Origin: UBA3103 sp002365855
Lineage (GTDB): Bacteria > Bacillota > Desulfotomaculia > Desulfotomaculales > Pelotomaculaceae
Assembly (NCBI GenBank): GCA_030627625.1
Contig: DAOURR010000054.1
Coordinates: forward strand, 1 to 16,075
Direction: 5' to 3'
DNA length: 16,075 nucleotides
Notes under the pieces: model-generated
Database searches by the model: none
What the model saw: only the letters and a program-made list of their open reading frames with translations
Told to the model about the DNA's origin: nothing
Shown here: piece after piece, positions 6,020-13,491 of the stretch
Layout of the letters: every line of letters begins with the position of its first letter
Numbering within the stretch: position 1 is the first letter of the stretch
Made by a program: the position numbers and the translations under genes

Positions 6020-7393
6020 ATGGAAGGCTATACCAGCGAACTTTTAGAGCAGTGGGACCGGGAATACATCTGGCACCCCTTTACACAAATGCAGGAGTAC
6101 GTGAAAAACAGGCCTCTGGTTATAGAAAGGGGTGAGGGCAGTTACCTTATTGATATCGAGGGGAACCGCTACCTTGACGGTGTCTCCTCCCTCTGGGTGA
6201 CAGTGCACGGGCACAACAAGAGAGAGCTGAACGACGCTATAAAGGAACAGTTGGGTAAAATAGCCCACTCCACCCTGCTGGGATTGGCCAATGTCCCCTC
6301 GATCCTGCTGGCGAAAAAACTGGTGGAAATCACACCTCCTGGTTTAACAAAAGTATTTTATTCCGACTGCGGTTCCACCGCCGTTGAAATCGCCCTAAAG
6401 ATGGCTTTCCAGTATTGGAAACAAAAAGACGACGGCGCCTTCAGGGGGAAAACCAGGTACATCTCCCTGGGAGAGGCCTACCATGGTGACACCATCGGCT
6501 CGGTAAGCGTCGGGGGAATGGAACTTTTTCATGACATATTCCGCCCGCTCCTTTTTGACTGTGTTCATGTGCCCACTCCTTACTGTTACCGCTGTCCCCT
6601 GGGCCTGGCCAAGCCTTCCTGCGGCTTGACCTGCGTGGAGGCGGTGGAAGAGGTATTGGCCGAAAGCCACGGGGAAATCGCCGCCATGATTGTAGAACCC
6701 CTGGTACAGGGGGCGGCGGGGATGATCGTGGCTCCAGAGGGGTATTTAAAAAGAGTAAGGGAGTTGTGCAGCCGCTACAATATTTTGCTCATCGCCGACG
6801 AGGTCGCCGTAGGGTTCGGGCGCACGGGTAAAATGTTCGCCTGTGAGCATGAGGGGGTGACGCCGGACCTGATGTGCCTGGCCAAGGGCATTACCGGGGG
6901 TTACCTGCCTCTTGCCGCCACCTTGGCCACCGATGAAGTTTACGGGGTTTTCCTCGGGGCGAACCGGGAATGTAAAACTTTCTTTCACGGCCATACCTAT
7001 ACCGGAAACCCGCTGGCCTGCGCCGCCGCCCTGGCAAGCATCAAGTTGTTTGAGGATGAGCGGCTGATTGAAGAACTGGGCAAGAAAATTTCATACCTTG
7101 AGGAAGGCCTGAAAAGATTTACCGGCCTTGATCATGTGGGCGATATAAGGCAAAAGGGTCTGATGGTTGGGATTGAACTCGTAAAGGACAAAGAAACCAG
7201 GGAGCCTTATCCCCTGGAGGACAACATGGGCCACCGGGTGATCCTGGAGGCCAGGAAAAACGGCCTGGTTATCCGTCCCCTGGGTAATGTTATTGTACTG
7301 ATACCTGTCCTGTCGATGAGCATTCCGGAACTGGACCGGGTGCTTGAGATTACTTATAAAGCCATAGCTGAAGTGACCGGGGGGTCGCGCTGA
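6020..7393 (+). CDS. bioA: 7,8-diaminopelargonate aminotransferase BioA
   Basis: BioA is a class III PLP aminotransferase converting KAPA to 7,8-diaminopelargonate, with S-adenosylmethionine (or, in BioK-type enzymes, lysine) as amino donor. The 457-aa protein has WHPFTQMQEY (18-27), the cofactor loop CGSTAVEIALK, LLIADEVAVGFGRTG with Asp260, and the PLP Lys289 in CLAKGITGGYLP. FFHGHTYTGNPLACAAALAS is also characteristic. A four-cysteine segment (Cys189, Cys192, Cys201, Cys205) lies between the cofactor-binding parts, as I recall for other Firmicutes homologues. ATG at 6020 follows GGGGGAGAG. The TGA overlaps the bioB ATG (TGATG), so the two are coupled. The amino donor cannot be settled by eye. 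Confidence 0.94.
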   Translation: MEGYTSELLEQWDREYIWHPFTQMQEYVKNRPLVIERGEGSYLIDIEGNRYLDGVSSLWVTVHGHNKRELNDAIKEQLGKIAHSTLLGLANVPSILLAKKLVEITPPGLTKVFYSDCGSTAVEIALKMAFQYWKQKDDGAFRGKTRYISLGEAYHGDTIGSVSVGGMELFHDIFRPLLFDCVHVPTPYCYRCPLGLAKPSCGLTCVEAVEEVLAESHGEIAAMIVEPLVQGAAGMIVAPEGYLKRVRELCSRYNILLIADEVAVGFGRTGKMFACEHEGVTPDLMCLAKGITGGYLPLAATLATDEVYGVFLGANRECKTFFHGHTYTGNPLACAAALASIKLFEDERLIEELGKKISYLEEGLKRFTGLDHVGDIRQKGLMVGIELVKDKETREPYPLEDNMGHRVILEARKNGLVIRPLGNVIVLIPVLSMSIPELDRVLEITYKAIAEVTGGSR

Positions 7394-8358
7394 TGTTTAA
7401 CGAACTGGTTGAAAGAATTATGTCCGGCGGGAAAATATCCTGGGAAGAGGCAATGGCCCTGGGTGAGACAGAGGGCGACCGGTTAAACGAACTTTTTTTA
7501 GCGGCCCTGAAGGCAACCCGCCATTATCACAGCAATGAAGTAGACCTCTGCTCCATTATCAACGCCAAGTCCGGTCGATGCACAGAGGACTGCGCTTTTT
7601 GTGCCCAATCTGGGCATCATCGCACCGGCGTATCCACGTATCCACTCCTGCCAAAAGAAGAGATCCTGGAGCGGGCCCGTGAGATGGAGTCCAAGGGGGC
7701 CCGTCGCTTTTCCCTGGTTACCAGCGGCAGGGGGGTTTTGGACGGAGATCTTGAAAAAGTCCTGGACATATATGAAACACTGAGAGAAAAAACGACCTTA
7801 AGACTTTGCGCCTCACTGGGAATTATTGATTATAATCAGGCCCTGCGATTAAAAGAAGTTGGGGTAGCCATGTACCATCATAACATTGAGACCTCCCGCA
7901 GCTATTACCCTGAAATTTGTACCACCCATTCATTCGGGGAAAGGGTGGAGACAATTTATTCCGCGAGAGACGCCGGCCTGGGTGTCTGTTCAGGTGGGAT
8001 TATAGGCTTGGGGGAAAACTGGGAGCACCGGGTTGAAATGGCCTTCCAGTTAAAAGAATTACGGGTTATGTCTGTACCAATTAATATACTTACTCCCATT
8101 GAAGGCACCCCTCTCTGGGGTAAGCCTGTCCCGGCGCCCCTGGAAACCTTAAAGACTGCGGCCATGTTCAGGTTGGTCCTGCCTTGTGCCGTTATACGCC
8201 TGGCCGGCGGCAGGGAAGCGGCCCTGCGGGATCTGCAGTCCGCTGCGCTGCTGGCCGGAGTCAACGGGCTGATGGTGGGCAACTACCTTACAACCGGCGG
8301 CAGAGAGGTGGAGGATGATTTGCAAATGCTGAGGGACCTTGGGTTAGCGGCAATGTAA
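7393..8358 (+). CDS. bioB: Biotin synthase BioB (Cys97-less variant)
   Basis: BioB is a radical SAM enzyme that inserts sulfur into dethiobiotin. The 321-aa protein carries the radical SAM motif GRCTEDCAFC (Cys63, Cys67, Cys70). Of the three extra cysteines that hold the [2Fe-2S] sulfur-donor cluster in E. coli BioB, two are kept (Cys139 in RLCASLG, Cys199 in GVCSGGIIGLGE) but the first is Ser107 in RFSLVTSGRG. The Arg of the cluster site is kept in VIRLAGGRE. This resembles the anaerobe-type (type II) BioB reported to use a different auxiliary cluster, but I assign that only tentatively. The ATG overlaps the bioA stop. It ends the biotin operon; no clear terminator follows. Confidence 0.94.
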   Translation: MFNELVERIMSGGKISWEEAMALGETEGDRLNELFLAALKATRHYHSNEVDLCSIINAKSGRCTEDCAFCAQSGHHRTGVSTYPLLPKEEILERAREMESKGARRFSLVTSGRGVLDGDLEKVLDIYETLREKTTLRLCASLGIIDYNQALRLKEVGVAMYHHNIETSRSYYPEICTTHSFGERVETIYSARDAGLGVCSGGIIGLGENWEHRVEMAFQLKELRVMSVPINILTPIEGTPLWGKPVPAPLETLKTAAMFRLVLPCAVIRLAGGREAALRDLQSAALLAGVNGLMVGNYLTTGGREVEDDLQMLRDLGLAAM

Positions 8359-8403
8359 TTAAGGTAATAGGAATTTGCTTTTTCCATCTCAACAATAACA
8401 CAG

Positions 8404-8580
8404 TATAAGGCACATATTTACAATACACTCGGGATACCTGTAGCGGCTATGGGGCTTTTGAATCCGGTACTGGCAGGAGGTGCAGTGGCGATAAGCTCAG
8501 TCTCTGTGGTTGGCGATGCTTTGCGTTTAAAAAGATGGAAATATGACTGGAAAAAGTTTATTATTAATATAGGGATATAA
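8404..8580 (+). pseudogene. C-terminal remnant of a copper-type P1B ATPase
   Basis: The frame from about 8404 reads YNTLGIPVAAMGLLNP and SSVSVVGDALRLKR, then about 12 more residues to the TAA at 8578-8580. This is the conserved last membrane segment and C terminus of CopA-type P1B ATPases. Only about 58 residues remain; the upstream several hundred residues, including the DKTGT phosphorylation site, are absent, an in-frame TAG lies at 8368-8370, and no start or SD is present. It sits precisely between the biotin and menaquinone clusters and is best read as debris of an earlier gene order. Confidence 0.8.
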
Positions 8581-8581
8581 T
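8576..8581 (+). promoter_or_regulatory. Candidate -10 box for the mqn operon
   Basis: TATAAT lies 28 bases upstream of the mqnE ATG in a very A-T-rich stretch. The hexamer at proper -35 distance (8553-8558, AAAGTT) is poor. A promoter is expected here because a different cluster begins, but the evidence is only one good box. Confidence 0.35.
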
Positions 8582-8608
8582 TTAGATATTTTGGAAGGTG
8601 ACAAAAAT

Positions 8609-9703
8609 ATGCTGCATATAATTGAAGCAAAAATCCTTAACGGACAAAGGCTGACTCGAGAAGATGCCCTTTTTTTAACGGGCTGCAATGACCTCCTCTT
8701 TTTAGGGCGTCTGGCCCGTGAAGTGAAGAGGAGAAAGACGGGCAGTTTCGTCTATTTTAATGTTAACAGGCATTTAAACCTTACCAATATTTGTGTATCA
8801 AACTGCAGATTTTGCGCTTTTGGCAGAGATAGAGACAAAAACGGAGCCTATGTCATGTCCGTGGAAGAGGCCTTGAGAACTGCGCGGACTGCGGTCCCGG
8901 AGGGTATTACGGAACTTCATATTGTCAGTGCGCTGCATCCGGATTTGCCGTTTGAGTATTATTGCGAGGTAATAGCCAGGCTGCACGCTGCCTATCCGGA
9001 GGTCCATCTGCAGGCGTTTACTGCTGTGGAAATAGATTACTTTGCAAAAATATCTGGTAAATCTATACGTGATGTCTTGAATATCTTGATTAAGGCAGGT
9101 TTAGGTTCTTTGCCCGGCGGCGGGGCTGAAATATTTAGTTCGCGTGTCAGAAAGGAGACCTGCCCTAATAAGGCGTCAGGAGAGCGTTGGCTGGAAGTAA
9201 TGCAGACTGCCCATGAACTTGGTTTGAAAACGAATGCCACTATGCTGTACGGCCATCTGGAGACATGGGAAGAACGCATAGACCATCTGCTTAGACTCCG
9301 TGAACTGCAGGATAGAACCGGAGGGTTCCAGTCTTTCATACCCCTGCCGTTTCATCCCGAGAATACGGCTTTATCTCATTTGAAAAGGACTACTGCTGCA
9401 GAAGACTTAAAGGTCTTGACCATAGCCCGTCTTCTCCTGGATAACTTTGACCATGTAAAGGCTTTTTGGATAATGCTCGGACTTCCTCTTGCCCAGTTAA
9501 CCTTGGAGTTCGGTGCAGATGACCTGGACGGAACTGTAGTGGAAGAAAAGATAACTCATGCGGCTGGAGCAAAGACATCTGAAGGAATCACCAAGGATGA
9601 ACTGCTCTCACTTATCCGGGAGATGGGCTGCATACCTGTGGAAAGGGATACATTATATAATGTGCTCAAAGTATATGAGGAGGGCAATAAACATGAGGCC
9701 TAG
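8609..9703 (+). CDS. mqnE: Aminodeoxyfutalosine synthase MqnE
   Basis: MqnE is a radical SAM enzyme of the futalosine menaquinone pathway. It joins 3-enolpyruvylbenzoate (from MqnA) to the adenosyl radical from SAM, giving 6-amino-6-deoxyfutalosine. The 364-aa protein has the radical SAM motif CVSNCRFC (Cys62, Cys66, Cys69), LHIVSALHPDLPFEYY, SLPGGGAEIF and HVKAFWIMLG, the last being typical of MqnE rather than MqnC. I chose ATG 8609 because GGAAGGTGA (8593-8601) is 7 bases upstream; a TTG at 8591 lies before that SD. The mqnA start lies inside its last codons. It is the first gene of a tight four-gene group. Confidence 0.93.
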   Translation: MLHIIEAKILNGQRLTREDALFLTGCNDLLFLGRLAREVKRRKTGSFVYFNVNRHLNLTNICVSNCRFCAFGRDRDKNGAYVMSVEEALRTARTAVPEGITELHIVSALHPDLPFEYYCEVIARLHAAYPEVHLQAFTAVEIDYFAKISGKSIRDVLNILIKAGLGSLPGGGAEIFSSRVRKETCPNKASGERWLEVMQTAHELGLKTNATMLYGHLETWEERIDHLLRLRELQDRTGGFQSFIPLPFHPENTALSHLKRTTAAEDLKVLTIARLLLDNFDHVKAFWIMLGLPLAQLTLEFGADDLDGTVVEEKITHAAGAKTSEGITKDELLSLIREMGCIPVERDTLYNVLKVYEEGNKHEA

Positions 9704-10526
9704 AGTGGGGCATATCCAGTTTTTAAACTGTCTGCCTTTGTATTATGGCCTGGTCAAGAACCAACAAATACTCTTGGATATAGATTTAAACAAAGGCACA
9801 CCAACGGAGCTTAATCAAAGATTGATAGAAGGGGAATTGGATATCAGTCCTATTTCTTGCGTTGAGTATGCCCGTCATGCCAAGGAACTGCTGCTAATAC
9901 CCGATTTGACTGTAAGCGCTGATGGACCAGTGAACAGTATTTACCTTGTAAGCAAGGTTCCTGTCAGGGAGCTTGATGGAAAGCGAGTAGCCCTGACAAA
10001 TACTTCAGCTACTTCGATTAATCTGCTCAAGATAATTCTCGTGCAGAAATATGATTTGAATTGTGAATATTTTGTGAGTCCGCCAGACTTATCTGCAATG
10101 CTTTTAGAAGCAGAAGCCGCTCTTTTAATCGGAGATCACGCATTAAGGGCAGTTTATCAAAAGCCGCCGGGACTGTTTTTTTATGACCTTGGTCTGGAAT
10201 GGAAGGATTATACCGGCTGCAAGATGGTATATGCTGTTTGGGCGGTACGAAAAGAATTTGCCCAGGATAAACCCGAACTGGTTCGTAATGTATATGAAGC
10301 CTTCCTGTCTTCCATGCAGTTCAGCCTGGACAATCTTGGGGATATTGTTAAGGATGCCGCGCGCTGGGAAAGTTATAGCGAGGAATTTTTGACCAAGTAT
10401 TTCCGCGGGCTGGAATTCTCCTTTGATGATGGACATAAAAAAGGCCTTAGAACTTTCTATGAATATCTGGCTGCTAAAAATATGCTGGCATATGCTCCAC
10501 AGCTTGATTTCTTTGAGGTGAAATAG
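9693..10526 (+). CDS. mqnA: Chorismate dehydratase MqnA
   Basis: MqnA removes water from chorismate to give 3-enolpyruvylbenzoate, the first committed step of the futalosine pathway. The 277-aa protein belongs to the VitK2_biosynth family with a periplasmic-binding-protein fold but no signal peptide, consistent with a cytoplasmic enzyme. Visible signatures are VGHIQFLNCLPLYYGL at the N terminus, GTPTELNQRLIEGELDISP and SCVEYA. ATG 9693 is chosen because GAGGAGGGC (9677-9685) precedes it and the protein then starts directly with the family motif; a longer frame opening at 9558 only overlaps mqnE. It overlaps mqnE by 11 bases and abuts mqnC. Confidence 0.93.
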   Translation: MRPRVGHIQFLNCLPLYYGLVKNQQILLDIDLNKGTPTELNQRLIEGELDISPISCVEYARHAKELLLIPDLTVSADGPVNSIYLVSKVPVRELDGKRVALTNTSATSINLLKIILVQKYDLNCEYFVSPPDLSAMLLEAEAALLIGDHALRAVYQKPPGLFFYDLGLEWKDYTGCKMVYAVWAVRKEFAQDKPELVRNVYEAFLSSMQFSLDNLGDIVKDAARWESYSEEFLTKYFRGLEFSFDDGHKKGLRTFYEYLAAKNMLAYAPQLDFFEVK

Positions 10527-11558
10527 ATGCCCCGTCTAACAAAAGACCATGCCCTTGAACTGTTGTGCAGTGAAGATATATATTCCCTGGCCCAACAAGC
10601 CTGCAAAGGCAGGGATAAGCTGCATCCCGGCAATCATATAACTTTTGTCATAGACAGGAACATAAATTACACTAATGTCTGTCAGGTGCAGTGTAAATTT
10701 TGTGCTTTCTACAGGGATGAAAACAATTCTGATGCTTATGTCCTTTCGGTTGAGGAGATATTAAGCAAAGTAGAAGAAGCTGTGGAAATGGGTGCAACCC
10801 AGGTAATGCTCCAGGGAGGGCTTCATCCCAAACTGGGCCTTGACTATTATACAGCAGTTTTTCAGGCGATTAAACAATACTATCCTGTGGTGATTCACTC
10901 CCTTTCTCCGCCGGAGATCAAGCATATTGCCGCACAGGAGAACATCAGCATAAAAGAAACTGTAATGGAATTAAAAAAAGCGGGTTTGGATTCCCTGCCG
11001 GGAGGAGGGGCGGAGGTCCTGGTTGACCGGGTCAGGCAATTAATCAGTCCCCAAAAGATATCAAGTCAGGAGTGGCTCGATATTATGGAGACGGCCCATA
11101 ATATGGGACTTAAATCTACGGCTACCATGATGATTGGCAGTCAGGAAACACTGCTGGAACGATTGGAACACCTGGAAAAAATACGTGCTCTGCAGGATAG
11201 GACTGGAGGATTTAGAGCTTTTATTCCCTGGACCTTTCAACCACATAATACTGTCTTGGGAGGGAAGAAGGCCTCTTCTGCCAGTTATCTCCGGTTCTTA
11301 GCCGTCAGTAGGCTTTTTTTGGATAATTTCAGGACTGTCCAGGGTTCATGGGTAACTCAGGGCCCAGGGATGGGTCAGATATCTATCTATTTCGGGGCTG
11401 ATGATTTGGGAAGCCTTATGCTGGAAGAGAATGTAGTTAAGGCAGCTGGCGTCTCTTATAACATGGCCCGTGATAAAATGATTAGGATCATAAAGGAGAC
11501 TGGCAAAATTCCTGCTTTAAGAGATACCAGCTATAATATTCTAAAAGTATATAGGTAG
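10527..11558 (+). CDS. mqnC: Cyclic dehypoxanthine futalosine synthase MqnC
   Basis: MqnC is a radical SAM enzyme that cyclises dehypoxanthine futalosine, building the second ring of the naphthoate. The 343-aa protein has CQVQCKFC (Cys52, Cys56, Cys59), MLQGGLHPKLGLDYY, SLPGGGAEVL and the MqnC-type GSWVTQGPGMGQ. It is clearly a paralogue of MqnE, sharing LQDRTGGF, GADDL and the C-terminal RDT-YNILKVY pattern. The ATG follows the mqnA stop without a gap, with GAGGTGA just upstream inside mqnA. Its substrate would be produced by the next gene's product or by an unlinked nucleosidase. MqnD, the next enzyme, is not in the window. Confidence 0.93.
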   Translation: MPRLTKDHALELLCSEDIYSLAQQACKGRDKLHPGNHITFVIDRNINYTNVCQVQCKFCAFYRDENNSDAYVLSVEEILSKVEEAVEMGATQVMLQGGLHPKLGLDYYTAVFQAIKQYYPVVIHSLSPPEIKHIAAQENISIKETVMELKKAGLDSLPGGGAEVLVDRVRQLISPQKISSQEWLDIMETAHNMGLKSTATMMIGSQETLLERLEHLEKIRALQDRTGGFRAFIPWTFQPHNTVLGGKKASSASYLRFLAVSRLFLDNFRTVQGSWVTQGPGMGQISIYFGADDLGSLMLEENVVKAAGVSYNMARDKMIRIIKETGKIPALRDTSYNILKVYR

Positions 11559-11564
11559 GTGACA

Positions 11565-12413
11565 ATGATTGCTATGGTGGATAAAGCCCTGTTAGGTTTT
11601 ATCGGGGGTTCCGGTACTTTGTCCCTGAATTTCCCCCAAGACCTTGAAGACAGTTCTTTTATAATTCTAAAACAAGAGATTATTTACGAAACACCTTTTG
11701 GAGACAGCCCTCCTTTCAATCTTTTTCAGGTTAAGGGTAAAACTGAGTATACAGCCCTGGGGTGCAGAATGCACGGCTGGCGTTCAGGGGTAACCAGGGC
11801 CAGGGCCTCGCAGCAGGTATTCTGGGTCTTTAAGGAAGCGGGAGTTAAAAAAGTGTTTTCAGAAGGGGGGGTGGGGAGCCTTAATCACCTGCTTGACCCC
11901 AGAGATATTGTTGTACCACATGACTATATAGATTTTTCTCTGCGCCGGGTTGTAGAACTTGGTACCAACCAGCTTCTGATTATGCGTCAGGCCTTATGTC
12001 CGTATCTGCGTGCACTTCTTTTGCGTGCTGCTGAAGCAAAGCCAATCAACCGTGTTTTTAAGCGAGGCATTTATGCGGTCACCGATGGACGTCATTTTGA
12101 GAGCCCCAGTGAAACACAGATGCTTAGACAGTGGGGTGCAGATATTGTAGGACAAAGTCTTTGTCCAGAAGTCTATTTAGCCAGGGAAATTGGTGCCTGT
12201 TATGCTGGTTTACACCTGGTCGTAAATTATGGTGAGGGCATTGTGCAGGATTGGCAGCATGAGGAGCTCAGTGACATTTATTATAATGAGGCACCCCGTG
12301 TGGCGAGAATATTAGCCGAAGTCATGAAAGAAGCAACCTTTGGTGATAATAGTTGTACATGTGGAGAATTAAGAAAGCCGACACTTTTAAAAAAGGTCTA
12401 TGGATCAAAGTAA
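11565..12413 (+). CDS. Divergent MTA phosphorylase/PNP-family protein, candidate futalosine nucleosidase
   Basis: The family fold is shown by LLGFIGGSGTL, YETPFGDSPPF, GGVGSLNHLLDPRD, GIYAVTDGRHFES and GADIVGQSLCPEVYLAREIG (about 282 aa in total). Position in a tight mqn cluster suggests it removes the purine base from futalosine or aminofutalosine to give dehypoxanthine futalosine for MqnC. Several residues of human MTAP are altered by my alignment from memory: the adenine-contacting DYD becomes NYG, phosphate-binding Arg60 becomes Met, Thr93 becomes Gly and Thr197 becomes Ser. This argues against an ordinary MTA phosphorylase. Start uncertain: ATG 11565 fits AGGTGA at 11557 best; GTG 11559 and ATG 11574 are alternatives. 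No MqnB-like gene is present. Confidence 0.75.
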   Translation: MIAMVDKALLGFIGGSGTLSLNFPQDLEDSSFIILKQEIIYETPFGDSPPFNLFQVKGKTEYTALGCRMHGWRSGVTRARASQQVFWVFKEAGVKKVFSEGGVGSLNHLLDPRDIVVPHDYIDFSLRRVVELGTNQLLIMRQALCPYLRALLLRAAEAKPINRVFKRGIYAVTDGRHFESPSETQMLRQWGADIVGQSLCPEVYLAREIGACYAGLHLVVNYGEGIVQDWQHEELSDIYYNEAPRVARILAEVMKEATFGDNSCTCGELRKPTLLKKVYGSK

Positions 12414-12464
12414 TTCCCGCCCAGGTGTCGGTACATTTACGCCTGCCGCCGGTGTGAGCGGGAA
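12414..12464. terminator. Hairpin between convergent genes
   Basis: TTCCCGC (12414-12420) pairs with GCGGGAA (12458-12464), with a second stem inside, CAGGTG (12422-12427) with CGCCTG (12440-12445, one wobble). It starts right after the nucleosidase-like stop, between convergent genes. Neither strand shows a good T tract after the stem, so intrinsic termination is uncertain. Confidence 0.4.
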
Positions 12465-12499
12465 AACTTAACCACAACGTTATGTCTTCCCCTAAAGAA

Positions 12500-13348
12500 T
12501 TAAACTAGAACCTTTGCAATCAAGGTAAACGTGAATAAAACCATACTGACCCAGGAGTTAACCACAAAGAAGGCTTTGTTTATATTATGTGTTTCCCCCG
12601 GCTTGACCAACATATGTTCATATACGATAAACCCTGCAGTAATCATAACCCCAATATAGAAGTAAATATTTTGATTCAGCAACCATCCGGTTGCAAACAA
12701 TAATATAAGGGTCAAAATGTGAAATACATATGAAATGGCCAAAGCCTGTTTAACTCCAAATTTGACTGGAATGGAATGAAGATTTTCCTTCTTGTCAAAA
12801 TCATAATCCTGACATGCATAGATAATATCAAAACCCGCCACCCAGAACATAACCGCCGCTCCAAGTATTACAGGTGTTATCTCAAGATTTCCGGTCATGG
12901 CAATCCACCCGCCAATTGGAGCTGATGCCAGAATTAATCCCAGGACTACATGTGAAAGGTATGTAAATCTTTTCAGGTAAGAGTATGAAACCAGCATGAT
13001 TATGGCCAGGGGAGATAGTATCAATGTCAGTGTGTTCAGGCTGTATGCCGCATATTCAAAAATGGCAAGCGAGACTATTGTTATTATCAATACAGTAGAT
13101 AATTTCATTTTCTTTTTTGGCAGGGTACGATCGGCAGTTCTTGGATTTCTTGCATCATATCTTAAATCTATAAGCCTGTTTAAAGCCATGCCTGCCGTCC
13201 TTGCTCCCGCCATGGCAATGGTTATAAGAATCCATTTCTCCAGCGTATGCTCCCCTCCTGAAAGCATAGCACCGATGTATGCAAAAGGTAAGGCAAAGAC
13301 TGTATGTTCAAATTTCACCAGCTCTATAAAGTTCTTAATTATTTTCAT
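12500..13348 (-). CDS. mqnP: UbiA-family prenyltransferase, menaquinone branch (MqnP)
   Basis: UbiA-type enzymes are integral membrane prenyltransferases. In the futalosine route MqnP attaches the polyprenyl chain to 1,4-dihydroxy-6-naphthoate. The 282-aa protein is strongly hydrophobic with roughly eight membrane segments and keeps both aspartate-rich motifs: NRLIDLRYD (Asn57, Asp61, Asp65) and DYDFD (Asp181, Asp185). The minus-strand SD AGGAG (complement of 13356-13360) precedes the ATG. It is the only minus-strand gene, convergent with the nucleosidase-like gene and divergent from ubiD. The neighbouring mqn and ubiD/ubiX genes favour menaquinone over heme or ubiquinone synthesis. Confidence 0.88.
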   Translation of the reverse strand: MKIIKNFIELVKFEHTVFALPFAYIGAMLSGGEHTLEKWILITIAMAGARTAGMALNRLIDLRYDARNPRTADRTLPKKKMKLSTVLIITIVSLAIFEYAAYSLNTLTLILSPLAIIMLVSYSYLKRFTYLSHVVLGLILASAPIGGWIAMTGNLEITPVILGAAVMFWVAGFDIIYACQDYDFDKKENLHSIPVKFGVKQALAISYVFHILTLILLFATGWLLNQNIYFYIGVMITAGFIVYEHMLVKPGETHNINKAFFVVNSWVSMVLFTFTLIAKVLV

Positions 13349-13364
13349 GGTTTTTCTCCTGCTT

Positions 13365-13401
13365 TTCTCCCCCTTGACGGGGGAGGATTAAGGTGGGGGT
13401 G
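13365..13401. repeat. C/G-tract palindromic repeat in the mqnP leader
   Basis: CTCCCCC (13367-13373) and GGGGGAG (13379-13385) form a perfect 7-bp stem around TTGAC, followed by ATTAAGGTGGGGGTG (13387-13401). On the minus strand this has the look of the common dispersed intergenic element whose translation gives HPHLNPPPSRGR, which I recognise from many genomes. It lies a few bases 5' of the mqnP SD and would form a hairpin in that leader. Confidence 0.6.
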
Positions 13402-13431
13402 ATAATTATATTTATCTACTAAACATATCAT

Positions 13432-13479
13432 GTTATAATAACTCTTAAACATTATAACGTAGTGATATCCGCAGCACAA
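13432..13479. promoter_or_regulatory. Divergent promoter region between mqnP and mqnL with mirrored -10 boxes
   Basis: GTTATAAT (13432-13439) and ATTATAAC (13451-13458) are a perfect 8-bp inverted repeat spaced by 11 bases. Each arm contains TATAAT in opposite orientation. For the minus strand, TTGTGC (complement of 13474-13479) sits 17 bp from its TATAAT (complement of 13451-13456), a plausible mqnP promoter. For the plus strand the -35 near 13411 (TTTATC) is weak. The two transcripts would start almost at the same place, so they could interfere, or the repeat could be an operator. Confidence 0.4.
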
Positions 13480-13491
13480 GTGGAGGTAGCC

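Noticed and set aside
8359..8608. A second BirA operator set or a riboswitch before mqnE
   Set aside because: No TTGTTAACC/GGTTAACAA half-sites and no recognisable riboswitch core are present; the stretch is explained by the ATPase remnant and an A-T-rich promoter-like region.
12996..13391. 131-codon + strand open frame opposite mqnP
   Set aside because: It is hydrophobic only because it is antisense to a membrane protein; mqnP has conserved aspartate motifs and an SD on the other strand.
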